From Cuniculiplasma sp052315315 (GTDB taxonomy: Archaea; Thermoplasmatota; Thermoplasmata; Thermoplasmatales; Thermoplasmataceae): a DNA stretch of 64,000 nt. The stretch's first letter is position 1. The number at the start of each line of letters is the position of its first letter. The notes below the pieces were generated by a model. It was not told the origin of the DNA. It ran no database searches and saw nothing but the letters and a program-made list of their open reading frames with translations. This document shows positions 32,659 to 41,270 of the stretch, one piece after another. A program made the position numbers and the translations under genes. The DNA is taken from contig JBLSDE010000003.1 of assembly GCA_052315315.1 (NCBI GenBank), positions 24,717 to 88,716 of the forward strand. The letters run 5' to 3'.

Positions 32659-32741
32659 CGCCGGGGGGGAGATTCGAACTCCCGAGCTACGAGAGCAGCA
32701 GATCTCGAATCTGCCGCCTTACCAGACTAGGCTACCCCGAC
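32659..32741 (-). tRNA. tRNA-Ser (CGA)
   Basis: Acceptor GTCGGGG pairs with CCCCGGC, discriminator G73. Anticodon stem GCAGA/TCTGC with loop TTCGAGA gives anticodon CGA. Long variable arm and T arm identical to the tRNA-Ser(GGA) 0.8 kb away. The 5' end lies 1 nt after the stop codon of the upstream CoA-binding protein gene on the same strand, so the tRNA is probably cut from a joint transcript by RNase P. No encoded CCA, no intron. Confidence 0.93.
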
Positions 32742-32742
32742 A

Positions 32743-33147
32743 TCAGAGTTTTTTATGCTCTTCCATCATGCATCTGTCCATAATTACTTTTATGCCGTTC
32801 TCTTCTGCGAGTTTCTTTCCCTCATCGCTCTTCACGCCTATTTGCATCCATATGGTTTTTGGCTTCACCCCTAGTGAATCCCTTACAATTTCAGGTACAG
32901 CCTCTGGCTTTCTAAAAATATCAACCACATCAATCCTGTGTTCCCTTCCAGCTTCACTCACTGTACTGTAAGACTTAATTCCATTCCATTTTTCTATGGA
33001 CGGGTTTATGGGGATAACGTTGTAACCCTTGTCAATCAAATATTTTGCAACTCTGTAACTATCCCTGTCAGGTTTTTCACTTATTCCCACAACAGCTACA
33101 TTTTTTTCATTCTTCAAAACGTCCCTTATCTTATCTTGCTCTTCCAT
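32743..33147 (-). CDS. CoA-binding domain protein (YccU-like)
   Basis: 134 residues forming one Rossmann-type CoA-binding domain: VAVVGISEKPDRDSYRVAKYLIDKGYNVIPINP near the N-terminus, VVDIFRKPEAVPEIV and IWMQIGVKSDEGKKLAEENGIKVIMDRCMMEEH at the end, the pattern of YccU/YneT proteins and of the succinyl-CoA ligase alpha domain. Metabolic role not known. Probably co-transcribed with the downstream tRNA-Ser(CGA). Confidence 0.9.
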   Translation of the reverse strand: MEEQDKIRDVLKNEKNVAVVGISEKPDRDSYRVAKYLIDKGYNVIPINPSIEKWNGIKSYSTVSEAGREHRIDVVDIFRKPEAVPEIVRDSLGVKPKTIWMQIGVKSDEGKKLAEENGIKVIMDRCMMEEHKKL

Positions 33148-33183
33148 AAATATTAAAGGATTAAAAGTTTAAAATTTTTGTGT

Positions 33184-33888
33184 TCAGGAAGTGATTTTAT
33201 CAATCTCTTCCTTGGTAAGGATTCTGTAGATTCCATTGGAATGTATTGATGCTACTTCTGGTGTTCTCATCTCCGCGCCCTCTTCCAGAGATGCCTTCAG
33301 TGCGTTGAATCCAAGTTTTATGGCTCCGATTTCATCAAGGTCTTCCCTGTATTCTTTTTCAAAGAAGTTCAGAACCTGATCCCTTCCTGATCCAATTGCA
33401 GTAGCCTTGTATTCATTAATAACTCCCGAGGGATCGGAATCAAAGAGTCTTGGACCGACCTGGTCAACACCTGCGAATATTATGGAAACACCGTAAGGTC
33501 TAACTCCTCCGTACTGAGTATATTGTTGCATCTGATCAGCCACCTTTTTCACAAGGTTCTCCACATTCACAAGAGAACCGTAGGTTACCTTCTCCTGCTG
33601 TGTAACGATTCTCGCAAAATCTATAAGAACTCTTGCATCAGCACCTAGACCAGATGTAACGCATCCTACGTAATCATCAATTAACTGGATCTTCTCCATT
33701 GCATTTTGTTCCATCAGTTTGCTTCTCGGTCTTCTCTCAGACATAAGAAGAACTCCATCCTTATACTTCAATCCAAGTGCGGTAGAACCTCTCTTCACAG
33801 CTTCCCTTGCATATTCTACCTGAAACAGTCTCCCATCTGGTGAAAAAACTGTTATTGCTCTATCATAAGCCATTTGTCCCTGTTGCAT
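33184..33888 (-). CDS. psmA: Proteasome alpha subunit
   Basis: 234-residue alpha subunit of the 20S proteasome. The N-terminal gate and H0 helix (AYDRAITVFSPDGRLFQVEYAREAVKRGSTALGLKY) is the alpha signature; there is no N-terminal catalytic Thr, as expected for this subunit. KLMEQNAMEKIQLIDDYVGCVTSGLGADARVL also matches. Forms the antechamber rings that dock the unfoldase. Monocistronic; the beta subunit gene is not in the window. Confidence 0.96.
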   Translation of the reverse strand: MQQGQMAYDRAITVFSPDGRLFQVEYAREAVKRGSTALGLKYKDGVLLMSERRPRSKLMEQNAMEKIQLIDDYVGCVTSGLGADARVLIDFARIVTQQEKVTYGSLVNVENLVKKVADQMQQYTQYGGVRPYGVSIIFAGVDQVGPRLFDSDPSGVINEYKATAIGSGRDQVLNFFEKEYREDLDEIGAIKLGFNALKASLEEGAEMRTPEVASIHSNGIYRILTKEEIDKITS

Positions 33889-34036
33889 TCAATCACCGTT
33901 ATCCCTTAATCTCTCAGCATAATAAACCTTTTCTAATTTTTAATCAAATCTTTGCTTGCATAATCACTTTCCTGTCATAGATATAAGGAAAAATTGGGAT
34001 CAATAGGGTTATTAGTCCATTATCGATCCAATTACA

Positions 34037-35218
34037 TTGTTTCCTTACTGCAGTTCATGCAAGGGCACCAAAAATATGTGCGGTCTTGGGAGATGCCCCA
34101 TACTTGACGAGATAAGACCAATGTTGCCTTTAAAGCCCATCATAAAGGGACATGTTGAAACGGAAACGCCTCCCGGGATATTTGTGGGAGAATATGGTTA
34201 TCCCTCAGTTTACGCTGGACCAACTGCATTATTTCAAAGAGATTTCTGGGATTACTCCAGAGACAAGTACAATCTTTCAATGGAGAAAATTATATCCATA
34301 CATTCAAACGTGTACAGAACTGGTGAACTTGTTAATGTAAGAAAAATGGATGATAGAATAGAAAGAAATATTATGGAGAGTTCATCAACAATAAAGCCAG
34401 TAGAAATATCCTTCGAAGGAAGAATGGTTGAAAGGCAGAATTACCGTGAAAATTTTTTTGAAACCCCAGTTGGTCCACTGGCAATGATGGAAAATCTGAA
34501 GATTCAGAGTAACCCAAAGATACCAGGAAAGGTTGACTATTTCTACGAGGATCCATACATAAAGGCAAATGAAGCATTATGGGACCTTTACGATTCAGGA
34601 ATGGATGTATCATATCTTCAAAATGTCCTTTCTGCCGGAATAATCGGAGTTAAACGGGAAAGAAGAATGGTACCAACAAAATGGTCAATTACAGCTGTTG
34701 ATGACATTCTTTTTAAAAATATGAAAAATAAGCTAATACATTCCCCATGGGTAGATTCAATAGAGGTATATTCGGCCTCATTTCTTGGAAACGACTTTAA
34801 TATCATTCTGATTCCGGGTGGCTTCTCCTTTGAAATGCTTGAAAAATGGAATAAGGGTTCCCTGTGGGGAGACGGTGGAGTTTCTCAGGAATATGAAGGA
34901 ATAAGAAACAGAACAACCTATGCATCGTCCATAGCCGGGGCATATTATGCAGCAAGATATTCGGTGGTGAAACATCTATACGGATTAGGAAGACAGGGCA
35001 AAATTATTGTTATAAGATCAGTAGGAAGCCAGTACTACTCACCACTGGGAGTGTGGGTGATCAGAAGAACCACTGAGGAGGCATTGAAGAGCAGGCCGAT
35101 TAAATTCCAGACCACTGAGGAAATGCTTAGGAATTTTATTCCCTTCATAAAGGATGCCTTTTCAAGGTCAAAAATAATAAGGGAGTCCATATTTCAGAAA
35201 AGTTTGGAGGATTTTTAA
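34037..35218 (+). CDS. Nre family DNA repair protein with zinc finger and C-terminal PIP motif
   Basis: 393 residues. N-terminal C4 zinc-finger (CSSCKGTKNMCGLGRCP), then conserved Nre blocks (PPGIFVGEYGYPSVYAGP, GILPGG-type loop as ILIPGGFSFEMLEKW, RKMKV-free core). It ends IFQKSLEDF; QKSLEDF fits the PCNA-interacting motif Q-x-x-L-x-x-F at the extreme C-terminus, as in halophilic NreA. Nre proteins act in DNA-damage tolerance with PCNA. Start is TTG 34037, at leaderless distance from GTTATTAG. The stop is 1 nt before the TatD-like gene. Confidence 0.9.
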   Translation: MFPYCSSCKGTKNMCGLGRCPILDEIRPMLPLKPIIKGHVETETPPGIFVGEYGYPSVYAGPTALFQRDFWDYSRDKYNLSMEKIISIHSNVYRTGELVNVRKMDDRIERNIMESSSTIKPVEISFEGRMVERQNYRENFFETPVGPLAMMENLKIQSNPKIPGKVDYFYEDPYIKANEALWDLYDSGMDVSYLQNVLSAGIIGVKRERRMVPTKWSITAVDDILFKNMKNKLIHSPWVDSIEVYSASFLGNDFNIILIPGGFSFEMLEKWNKGSLWGDGGVSQEYEGIRNRTTYASSIAGAYYAARYSVVKHLYGLGRQGKIIVIRSVGSQYYSPLGVWVIRRTTEEALKSRPIKFQTTEEMLRNFIPFIKDAFSRSKIIRESIFQKSLEDF

Positions 35219-35219
35219 A

Positions 35220-36050
35220 ATGCTGGAGAGAGTTTTTGACAATCATTTTCATTTAAATTATTATGGTGATTTCATAGAAAGTGCAAAGAAATATAAAAAA
35301 GCAGGAGGGACTGCAATTAATCTTACAAATTTACCGGACTATTCCATACCTGTTTCGTCCTATTATGAAACTGTTTATCAGCGAACAATATCCATGGCCG
35401 AAAGAATAAGGAAAGAGGTGGGTATTGACGTTATAGTGACAATAGGTCCATACCCTCTGGACTTAATGAATCTGTCAAAGAACATTCAAACATCGAGTGA
35501 ACTGGTCAGGGAGGGAATCATAAGGGCTGCAAGGCTTTGTGATATGGGTAAGGCAAATGCCATAGGTGAAATAGGAAGGCCCCATTTTCAGGTTGATCAA
35601 GCAATTGTTGAAAAATCAAACGAATTGCTTGATTTTGCCTTTTCACTGTGCAAGGATTCAGGAGTTCCCGCAATTCTTCACACAGAGGATCTTGACAGTG
35701 CATCTCTTCATGAACTTGAGAAGAGAATAAAAAGTTCAGGTATGAAAGACGGAATGGTGGTTAAACATCATGCAAAGCCTGAAAATCTTGGGGAAGATAG
35801 CATCGTAAAGATGTCCATACCTGCGACAAGGGGAGATATTCGTAAGGCCATAGAATCAGGGAGATATTTCCTGATGGAAACAGACTTCATAGATAATCCT
35901 GAAAAACCCAATATGTATCTTCCATTGGACTCAGTTCCCAACAGAGCCACATGGATCAGCCAGGAGTATGGGGAAAGAGGTTCGGAAATACTGGAATGGG
36001 CGTTTGTAAAACTTCCGGATCAGTTGTTTGGTGAGGAAAACTTCAATTGA
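35220..36050 (+). CDS. TatD-like metal-dependent hydrolase (archaeal type)
   Basis: 276-residue amidohydrolase-fold protein. Metal ligands are suggested by DNHFHLN (H-x-H) near the N-terminus, GEIGRPHF (Glu), the ILHTED His and VVKHHAKP, with the final Asp in METDFIDN. Family members are nucleases or other hydrolases. It begins 1 nt after the Nre stop, so it is co-translated with a DNA-repair protein, which favours a nuclease role. Confidence 0.87.
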   Translation: MLERVFDNHFHLNYYGDFIESAKKYKKAGGTAINLTNLPDYSIPVSSYYETVYQRTISMAERIRKEVGIDVIVTIGPYPLDLMNLSKNIQTSSELVREGIIRAARLCDMGKANAIGEIGRPHFQVDQAIVEKSNELLDFAFSLCKDSGVPAILHTEDLDSASLHELEKRIKSSGMKDGMVVKHHAKPENLGEDSIVKMSIPATRGDIRKAIESGRYFLMETDFIDNPEKPNMYLPLDSVPNRATWISQEYGERGSEILEWAFVKLPDQLFGEENFN

Positions 36051-36132
36051 ATAACGAGTCTCTTAAATAGTTTTATAAAGACGAATTTTCCATGACTGAT
36101 CCTTTTATGTGCTAAAATGTATATGACCCTCA

Positions 36133-36786
36133 ATGACTCTAACGGTAGCTGAAATAGACAGGATTTCAAGGGAAATCAGGGATTATTACCGTCAGGAGTC
36201 AGCAACGGTTCAAATACAGAAGATAAGGGGGAATTTCTATGAACAGGTCAAGGATGCGATGGAGTCTCTGGAAGAAATGGCCAGATCAAATATTTCACCG
36301 GATACAATAGACCTGTATAGAAAAATAATGGACAAAAAGGACATGATAGAGAAAAATCTCCGTAATTTTTTGTTAAAGAGATATGAAAAGATTCTGAGGG
36401 ATTCACTCTTTGAGATTGGTTCCACAGTGCTTGAGAAATTAACACCGGAGGAAAAAATCTTCATAATGAATATGCACAATCAGATGCAAGATGTTCTTGA
36501 GGGTATAATAAAGCCATCCAGAGTAAAAGAAGCATCCATGGAAGGGATTGTTTCAGGGAAATACGAAGAGCCATCAGTTGCTCATGAAGAGACCAAGGAA
36601 GAAAAGGGAGAAGATATAAGGGCAATGAGTGAACCCATGGTTCCAGTCTCAGTAACTGTCGATTTTCTTCCCATAGCAACCTCTGCAGGTGATTTTTACC
36701 TTCACAGAAATGATATAGTATATCTACCGGAAAAGGCAGCCGAAATTATAACCTCAAGATCATACGGAAGACGTGTCTTAATTTAA
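36133..36786 (+). CDS. GINS complex subunit, Gins51 type
   Basis: 217 residues. N-terminal helical A domain (about 1-130) followed by an acidic, Glu/Lys-rich linker and a small C-terminal B domain (VPVSVTVDFLPIATSAGDFYLHRNDIVYLPEKAAEIITSR). The A-then-B order marks Gins51 (Sld5/Psf1-like). In Thermoplasma GINS is a homotetramer of this subunit. GINS joins MCM and GAN/Cdc45 in the replicative helicase. Has its own TATA-like CCTTTTATG about 27 bp upstream. Confidence 0.88.
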   Translation: MTLTVAEIDRISREIRDYYRQESATVQIQKIRGNFYEQVKDAMESLEEMARSNISPDTIDLYRKIMDKKDMIEKNLRNFLLKRYEKILRDSLFEIGSTVLEKLTPEEKIFIMNMHNQMQDVLEGIIKPSRVKEASMEGIVSGKYEEPSVAHEETKEEKGEDIRAMSEPMVPVSVTVDFLPIATSAGDFYLHRNDIVYLPEKAAEIITSRSYGRRVLI

Positions 36787-36939
36787 TTTATGAAAGTATT
36801 GATTTGAAAAGTAGGAGATTACCAACTCGTAAACAAAATGATTTCATTCAATTAATTTTGAAACGTGATGAAAACAGATCTTAAAATTTTACTTAATTAA
36901 AATAAAAATATGTGTTTTTAAGGAATTAAAATAGTTTGC

Positions 36940-38769
36940 TTATTTCTTTCTTATGAAATAAGCTACACCAATTATTACAACCGCTGCAACAACTATTGCA
37001 CCTATGGTTATGTCAAGGCCAAGGGAACCGTTGCTTCCCGTGCTGACAGGTGTGCTGGTAGTGTATGGCGTTGTGCTGATCTCCACTGTATGGTTTGAGA
37101 AGTGGGGTATGTGTAGCACAACAACATCACCTGAGCTTTCAGCGTAGACTGCGTAAGATGCGTTTGTTGAACTTGTGACATTAAGTATATCATTCATTGA
37201 TGTAACCGAAACAATCTGACCGTCGAATTTAAGGTAGACATGGGTTGAGCCGTTAAGGAACTGGTTGGACAGGAATATTATCACATCAGTACCTGTATGA
37301 TGGCCGGCAGTTGCAGAGAATGTAAGCGTTACCTTACCATGGGTTATCTGTGTTACGTTTGATTGAACCGTTGAATTGAATCCAACTGTGAAGTTTCCAA
37401 AGTCAGTTGATCCGTTGATTATCATCTGAGCTGCGATCTTTCCCTTTGCAATTGCATCCTGCAATGCTACTCTGTATTTTCCGAGGTTGCTGAGGCCTGG
37501 AGGTGAAACGAAGTGTATCATAGCGGTAGATGTGGTGTTCAATTTAATTGTGTTTCCTGTTACATTGAGAGTTCCACCGTTTATGAGAAGATATTCAGTT
37601 ACGTTGTTGGGTGTAACTATCCTGACAGCCCCAGTTCCGCTTGAGAACCTGTGATCAAAACCGAATACGGCTTTTGCCTGAACATCGGAGTTTGATGAAA
37701 CTGCTGAGGCGTTAATCTGGATATTGGTATTTCTTGTTGCAAAGAATGTGACATTGGAACCGGAAGGTGCAACTATTGTGGCTGTGCTGTTATCTATGAC
37801 AAGTGTTCCCTGTGCTACCGGGTTATCGTGGAAAGTTGCTATAAAGCTGGAGTTTGCATAGAGGAATATTGATCCGTATGTCTCCACACTTCCAAGGTCG
37901 AAGTTGGGAATATTTACTCCCTGGCCTATGCTTCCATTTCCCACTACACTTAGGGATGATATAAGTTCATCCATTGATCCTGATCTTTTGACCTTAAGAT
38001 CAGTAAGGGTGTTTGTGGTTGTGTTGAAGTTAAATTCTACGTTTCTTCCGGTTACATTGCCAGTTGTGGCATTATAGCTGAACTTCTCTGCAATCTTGTC
38101 TTTTTCATATTTCTGTATCATATTTGCAAGATTTCCTGATGTTACGAATACTGAAATCAATGGCATATATCCCATAATTTTACTGGACGTGTTCTGGGTT
38201 ATTGTGAGAGTCTGCCCGGAGTTTGAAACAGTAACAATACCATCGGTTATGAAAAATCCGCTGAAGTTTCCATTCTGTATGATATACTCACTCATCTTGA
38301 TTCCAAGCATCGTATCAAGACTGAGACCTCCTAGCGTGGAACTTGAGGAAGACTTTACCTGAAAACTTGCATCAAATTTCTTTGCTTTCTCATTAAGGTT
38401 AACCTTCATATTTGCGGCGCTTGTGAGAGATCCATATGTGACAAGCGATACGGCCCTTGGCATTTTGTTTCCAAAGACAAGAACCTTTCCGTTATCAAAA
38501 GTGAATTGGCTACCGCTTATCATACCTGAAGTTGCAGGTGCTGATCCATTTATGTATATGGAATTGCTTATGACAACGTTCCCGGAGGAAGTCTGGTAAC
38601 TAACATTATTTACAAACCCTGAGGTGCTATTATATGAGAGGGTGAAGTTATCAACAGTCTTCACTGAAAGTGAAGACGAAGCTGAAACTCCGGCATCAGA
38701 AAATGCAAATGCCCCGCCACTCATGAGTAGCACCGTAACAGCTATTATGGCAATTATCGTTTTACTCAT
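36940..38769 (-). CDS. Large secreted, membrane-anchored glycosylated surface protein
   Basis: 609 residues from ATG 38769 (an upstream ATG adds 19 residues before the signal peptide). Signal peptide SKTIIAIIAVTVLLMSGGAFAF, a long cysteine-free ectodomain of beta repeats with many NxS/T sequons (NGS, NNT, NTT, NST), then a C-terminal anchor (LGLDITIGAIVVAAVVIIGVAYFIRKK) after a Ser/Thr-rich stalk. Looks like a cell-surface glycoprotein. No enzymatic domain or known S-layer family recognised. Codon use is biased toward C-ending Asn codons, like the peptide-binding protein. Confidence 0.82.
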   Translation of the reverse strand: MSKTIIAIIAVTVLLMSGGAFAFSDAGVSASSSLSVKTVDNFTLSYNSTSGFVNNVSYQTSSGNVVISNSIYINGSAPATSGMISGSQFTFDNGKVLVFGNKMPRAVSLVTYGSLTSAANMKVNLNEKAKKFDASFQVKSSSSSTLGGLSLDTMLGIKMSEYIIQNGNFSGFFITDGIVTVSNSGQTLTITQNTSSKIMGYMPLISVFVTSGNLANMIQKYEKDKIAEKFSYNATTGNVTGRNVEFNFNTTTNTLTDLKVKRSGSMDELISSLSVVGNGSIGQGVNIPNFDLGSVETYGSIFLYANSSFIATFHDNPVAQGTLVIDNSTATIVAPSGSNVTFFATRNTNIQINASAVSSNSDVQAKAVFGFDHRFSSGTGAVRIVTPNNVTEYLLINGGTLNVTGNTIKLNTTSTAMIHFVSPPGLSNLGKYRVALQDAIAKGKIAAQMIINGSTDFGNFTVGFNSTVQSNVTQITHGKVTLTFSATAGHHTGTDVIIFLSNQFLNGSTHVYLKFDGQIVSVTSMNDILNVTSSTNASYAVYAESSGDVVVLHIPHFSNHTVEISTTPYTTSTPVSTGSNGSLGLDITIGAIVVAAVVIIGVAYFIRKK

Positions 38770-38893
38770 AAGTGAAAGATTGTGGTATATATTAACTAAA
38801 TTTTGGTACAATAGAATGGTACGCAATTTTCCTTTATTTATCAGGTTCTTACATTAACAACTACCTTAATTAGGCTGAAAAATATACGAAAAT

Positions 38894-39225
38894 GAGGGGA
38901 AAGCCCGAGGGCAGCTTACGCTCGAAAGAGTGAGGAAAGTCCCCCCTCCTGAGATGGGTGCCATTGGACTCTAGGTCCATTTTCCGAGAGGGAAGGCAAC
39001 GGTAAAAGAAATGATACGCTCCTCCTTTAAGGATGATTCCGAAGGGATGACGTTTTGGAGGGTGGCGATGGGACAACCGCCCTGGCTGGAGAAAGTCCAA
39101 ACGGGCCCTGTGAGGCCATCCGGAGGGCCGGGTAGGACGCAGCCCCTTCGGGGGCGAAAGTTGAATGCTGCCAACCTGAGGATTCAGGTGAACAGAAGGG
39201 GGCTTACTCCGGGCATTCCCCTTTT
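38894..39225 (+). ncRNA. rnpB: RNase P RNA
   Basis: Catalytic RNA that trims tRNA 5' ends. Helix P1 forms between GGGGAAAGCCCG (38896-38907) and CGGGCATTCCCC (39210-39221), one mismatch in 12 pairs. CR-I GAGGAAAGTC (38932-38941) and CR-V ACAGAAGGGGGCTTAC (39192-39207), which pair as P4, are both present, with archaeal-type AGAAAGTCC and CCTTCGGGGG elements between. T4 after P1 is the likely 3' end. Open frames across this interval are shadows. Confidence 0.95.
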
Positions 39226-39262
39226 AGGAAATTATTTTTACATCTTTCTATTATGTATAATC

Positions 39263-39454
39263 ATGTCTGAAAAAATGTGCGACGTAAAGGATTGCAAAAA
39301 TGAAAGTTACCAGACTGTTCCGGCAGATCTGGCCTCAAAGGTATTCACTTTTGATTCAAAACTTACCAAGGTACATCTATGCAGGGAACATTATAAGAAG
39401 TACAAAAAGGAGACCAAAAAAGAGAGAGAGGTCAGGAGAGCTGACTGGGTCTGA
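39263..39454 (+). CDS. Small CxxxxC...CxxH zinc-finger-like protein, 63 aa
   Basis: 63 residues beginning MSEKMCDVKDC. The potential metal ligands are C6 and C11 (CDVKDC) and the later CREH pair (Cys and His), followed by a strongly basic tail (YKKYKKETKKEREVRRADW) suited to nucleic-acid binding. No family recognised. An AATTATTTTTA element about 30 bp upstream supports a leaderless start here rather than in the RNase P RNA, although the frame stays open through that RNA. Followed after 11 bp by a glycosyltransferase gene. Confidence 0.7.
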   Translation: MSEKMCDVKDCKNESYQTVPADLASKVFTFDSKLTKVHLCREHYKKYKKETKKEREVRRADWV

Positions 39455-39465
39455 ATTCGGAAAAA

Positions 39466-40242
39466 GTGGATGTTGTCATAACTGTTCTCAATGAGGCAGC
39501 TAATATAGAGAATTTATTAAATTCCCTCCTGTCTCAAACCTATCCATGCGGTATTATAGTTGTGGATGGTGGGAGTACGGACGGTACAGCTGAAATCGTT
39601 GAAAAATTCCTTCAAAAGGGAGTTACCTTAAAGAGAAAAAGATGCAGCAGAGGTGAAGGGAGAAATATAGGAGTTTCCCTTTCGGATGCACCCTATATAC
39701 TGTTCACTGACGGTGATGCAAGACCCGATTCAAAATGGGTCCAGTGTATGGTCGAAAATCTCAAGGAATATGATCTTGTGTGTGGTTTTACGAAAAACGT
39801 GGGTAAAAAAACCTACGGATCACTTGATCGGGTTAAAATATTCTATAGAGGGTTTGAGGTGACGCTCCCATCCATGAATATGGGTCTGAGAAGAGATGTT
39901 TTTCTCAGGGTTGGAGGTTTTGATCCTACCTTTGTGACGGCAGAGGATATTGATTTAAACATACGAATCCTGAGGGAGAATTACAGGGCAATAGAATGCA
40001 GGGAATGCATGGTAACTCATAATTCCAGGAGCAGTTTCAGGGGATTCATAAGACAGGGTTTCTGGAATGGTTATGGTCGACAACAGCTCAAGAGAAAGAA
40101 CAAATCCATATGGAAAGAACTTGATCGAAGTTATTTTTCCTTTAAGGATATATCATTCATGTGGATTATAAGAAATATGGCAGGAATTCTGGGGTACGGT
40201 GAGGCATTCATGAGATCGCTCACTAAACAGCATCATCTTTAA
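39466..40242 (+). CDS. Family 2 glycosyltransferase
   Basis: 258 residues with a GT-A fold: VVITVLNEAANIENLLNSLLSQTYP, VDGGSTDGT, then CSRGEGRNIGV and FTDGDARPDSKW (DxD metal motif as DGDA). The C-terminal part (GGFDPTFVTAEDIDLNIRI) holds the ED acceptor-side motif. No membrane helix until a weak C-terminal one. GTG start; no ATG is available. Probably adds sugars to lipid carriers or surface glycans. Shares the KCSRGxGRxIG motif with the second glycosyltransferase at 55.1 kb. Confidence 0.88.
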   Translation: MDVVITVLNEAANIENLLNSLLSQTYPCGIIVVDGGSTDGTAEIVEKFLQKGVTLKRKRCSRGEGRNIGVSLSDAPYILFTDGDARPDSKWVQCMVENLKEYDLVCGFTKNVGKKTYGSLDRVKIFYRGFEVTLPSMNMGLRRDVFLRVGGFDPTFVTAEDIDLNIRILRENYRAIECRECMVTHNSRSSFRGFIRQGFWNGYGRQQLKRKNKSIWKELDRSYFSFKDISFMWIIRNMAGILGYGEAFMRSLTKQHHL

Positions 40243-40684
40243 GGAGCTCATTGAGTTTTGAGCCTCTGTCATACCTGAGAAGGATTGTACCAACAACTAT
40301 TATAAAGAGCCAGGCACCAAGGGAGAATGCCCTGCCAAAGGAGTAGTTATTAAACTGTACATGGCCCGTAAGTGCAGCGGGGCTTATGGGTGGGAGTGCA
40401 ACTATTCCTGATAATAAATAGACTATCAGATTGAAAAGAGTAAACAGAATGGATGGCAGATACCAGATTCTCAACCCAAGAAGGAATACTATCCCTATAA
40501 CTATGAAAGCAGAAACCTCAATCTCAAGCCAGAATGTAACAAGTGGGTATGTTGCAGGAGATGCATAAAGATGGGCAGCTGCATCGATGAGAGAAAAAGC
40601 CATAACAAGGAATCTAACGATCTTAACAGGTGTATAGCCTCCCGTCAAAGATTTGAGTAAGCCGTCAAAGTTTTTTGCATTCAT
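40223..40684 (-). CDS. Four-helix membrane protein
   Basis: 153 residues with about four membrane helices (FLVMAFSLIDAAAHLYA, WLEIEVSAFIVIGIVFLLGL, YLPSILFTLFNLIVYLLSGIVAL, AFSLGAWLFIIVVGTILLRY) and short charged ends. Family not recognised. The 3' end overlaps the convergent glycosyltransferase by 20 bp. Confidence 0.65.
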   Translation of the reverse strand: MNAKNFDGLLKSLTGGYTPVKIVRFLVMAFSLIDAAAHLYASPATYPLVTFWLEIEVSAFIVIGIVFLLGLRIWYLPSILFTLFNLIVYLLSGIVALPPISPAALTGHVQFNNYSFGRAFSLGAWLFIIVVGTILLRYDRGSKLNELLKDDAV

Positions 40685-40827
40685 GTTAAGTGAAATTTAT
40701 TATCATATAATAATCCTTAACATTTGTAAATTCTGATTTATCTCAGCACAATCTGGTTTCCGAAAAAATTTGAATATGAGACAATCTTTGCATATATTTT
40801 GTATGAAAGAAATTTGCATTAAATAGA

Positions 40828-41130
40828 TCACTTCTTTACAAAGTGAAATCTGAGCTGGTTGCTCCTTGGAAATTCTCTTTCAAATATTTTTCCTGATATC
40901 TTCTTAACCTCTTTCTCATCAAGCTCGTATACCTGGTTTGAATATCCAACTTCTTTTAGTATGAAGAGACCGTCGGGTCTCCTTGTGAGTTCGATCCATC
41001 TATCTTTTTTATAGTTCTCAACCTTGAAAATTGTATTTTCGTCAACAAATCTTACCCTTTCTTCAAAAATTTTTGCCGCATTTCTAGCCTTTACCCAGTA
41101 GGTTCCAGCCATGTGTGGTAAGTTGTTCAT
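40828..41130 (-). CDS. Hypothetical protein, 100 aa
   Basis: Small, basic, soluble protein rich in aromatic and charged residues, mostly beta strands by pattern (TYWVKARN, NTIFKVENYKKDRWIELTRRPDGLFILKEVG). No cysteine, signal or membrane segment. Stands alone with AT-rich DNA on both sides. Not recognised. Confidence 0.55.
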   Translation of the reverse strand: MNNLPHMAGTYWVKARNAAKIFEERVRFVDENTIFKVENYKKDRWIELTRRPDGLFILKEVGYSNQVYELDEKEVKKISGKIFEREFPRSNQLRFHFVKK

Positions 41131-41270
41131 TCATAATTAATCATTTCCTATTTTAAGAACTGTCATAAATTCAATCCATATACCAGGAAATGAGGAATAT
41201 TACAGGAAGAACATTTCACAAAAACTATGGTGTTTCTGATCTTCAAACCAGGTAAAATTTTTCAGGTAGC

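Noticed and set aside
39011..39262. Open frame continuous with the small zinc-finger gene but starting inside RNase P RNA
   Set aside because: P1, CR-I and CR-V show that the interval is RNase P RNA; the protein pattern and promoter place the start at 39263.
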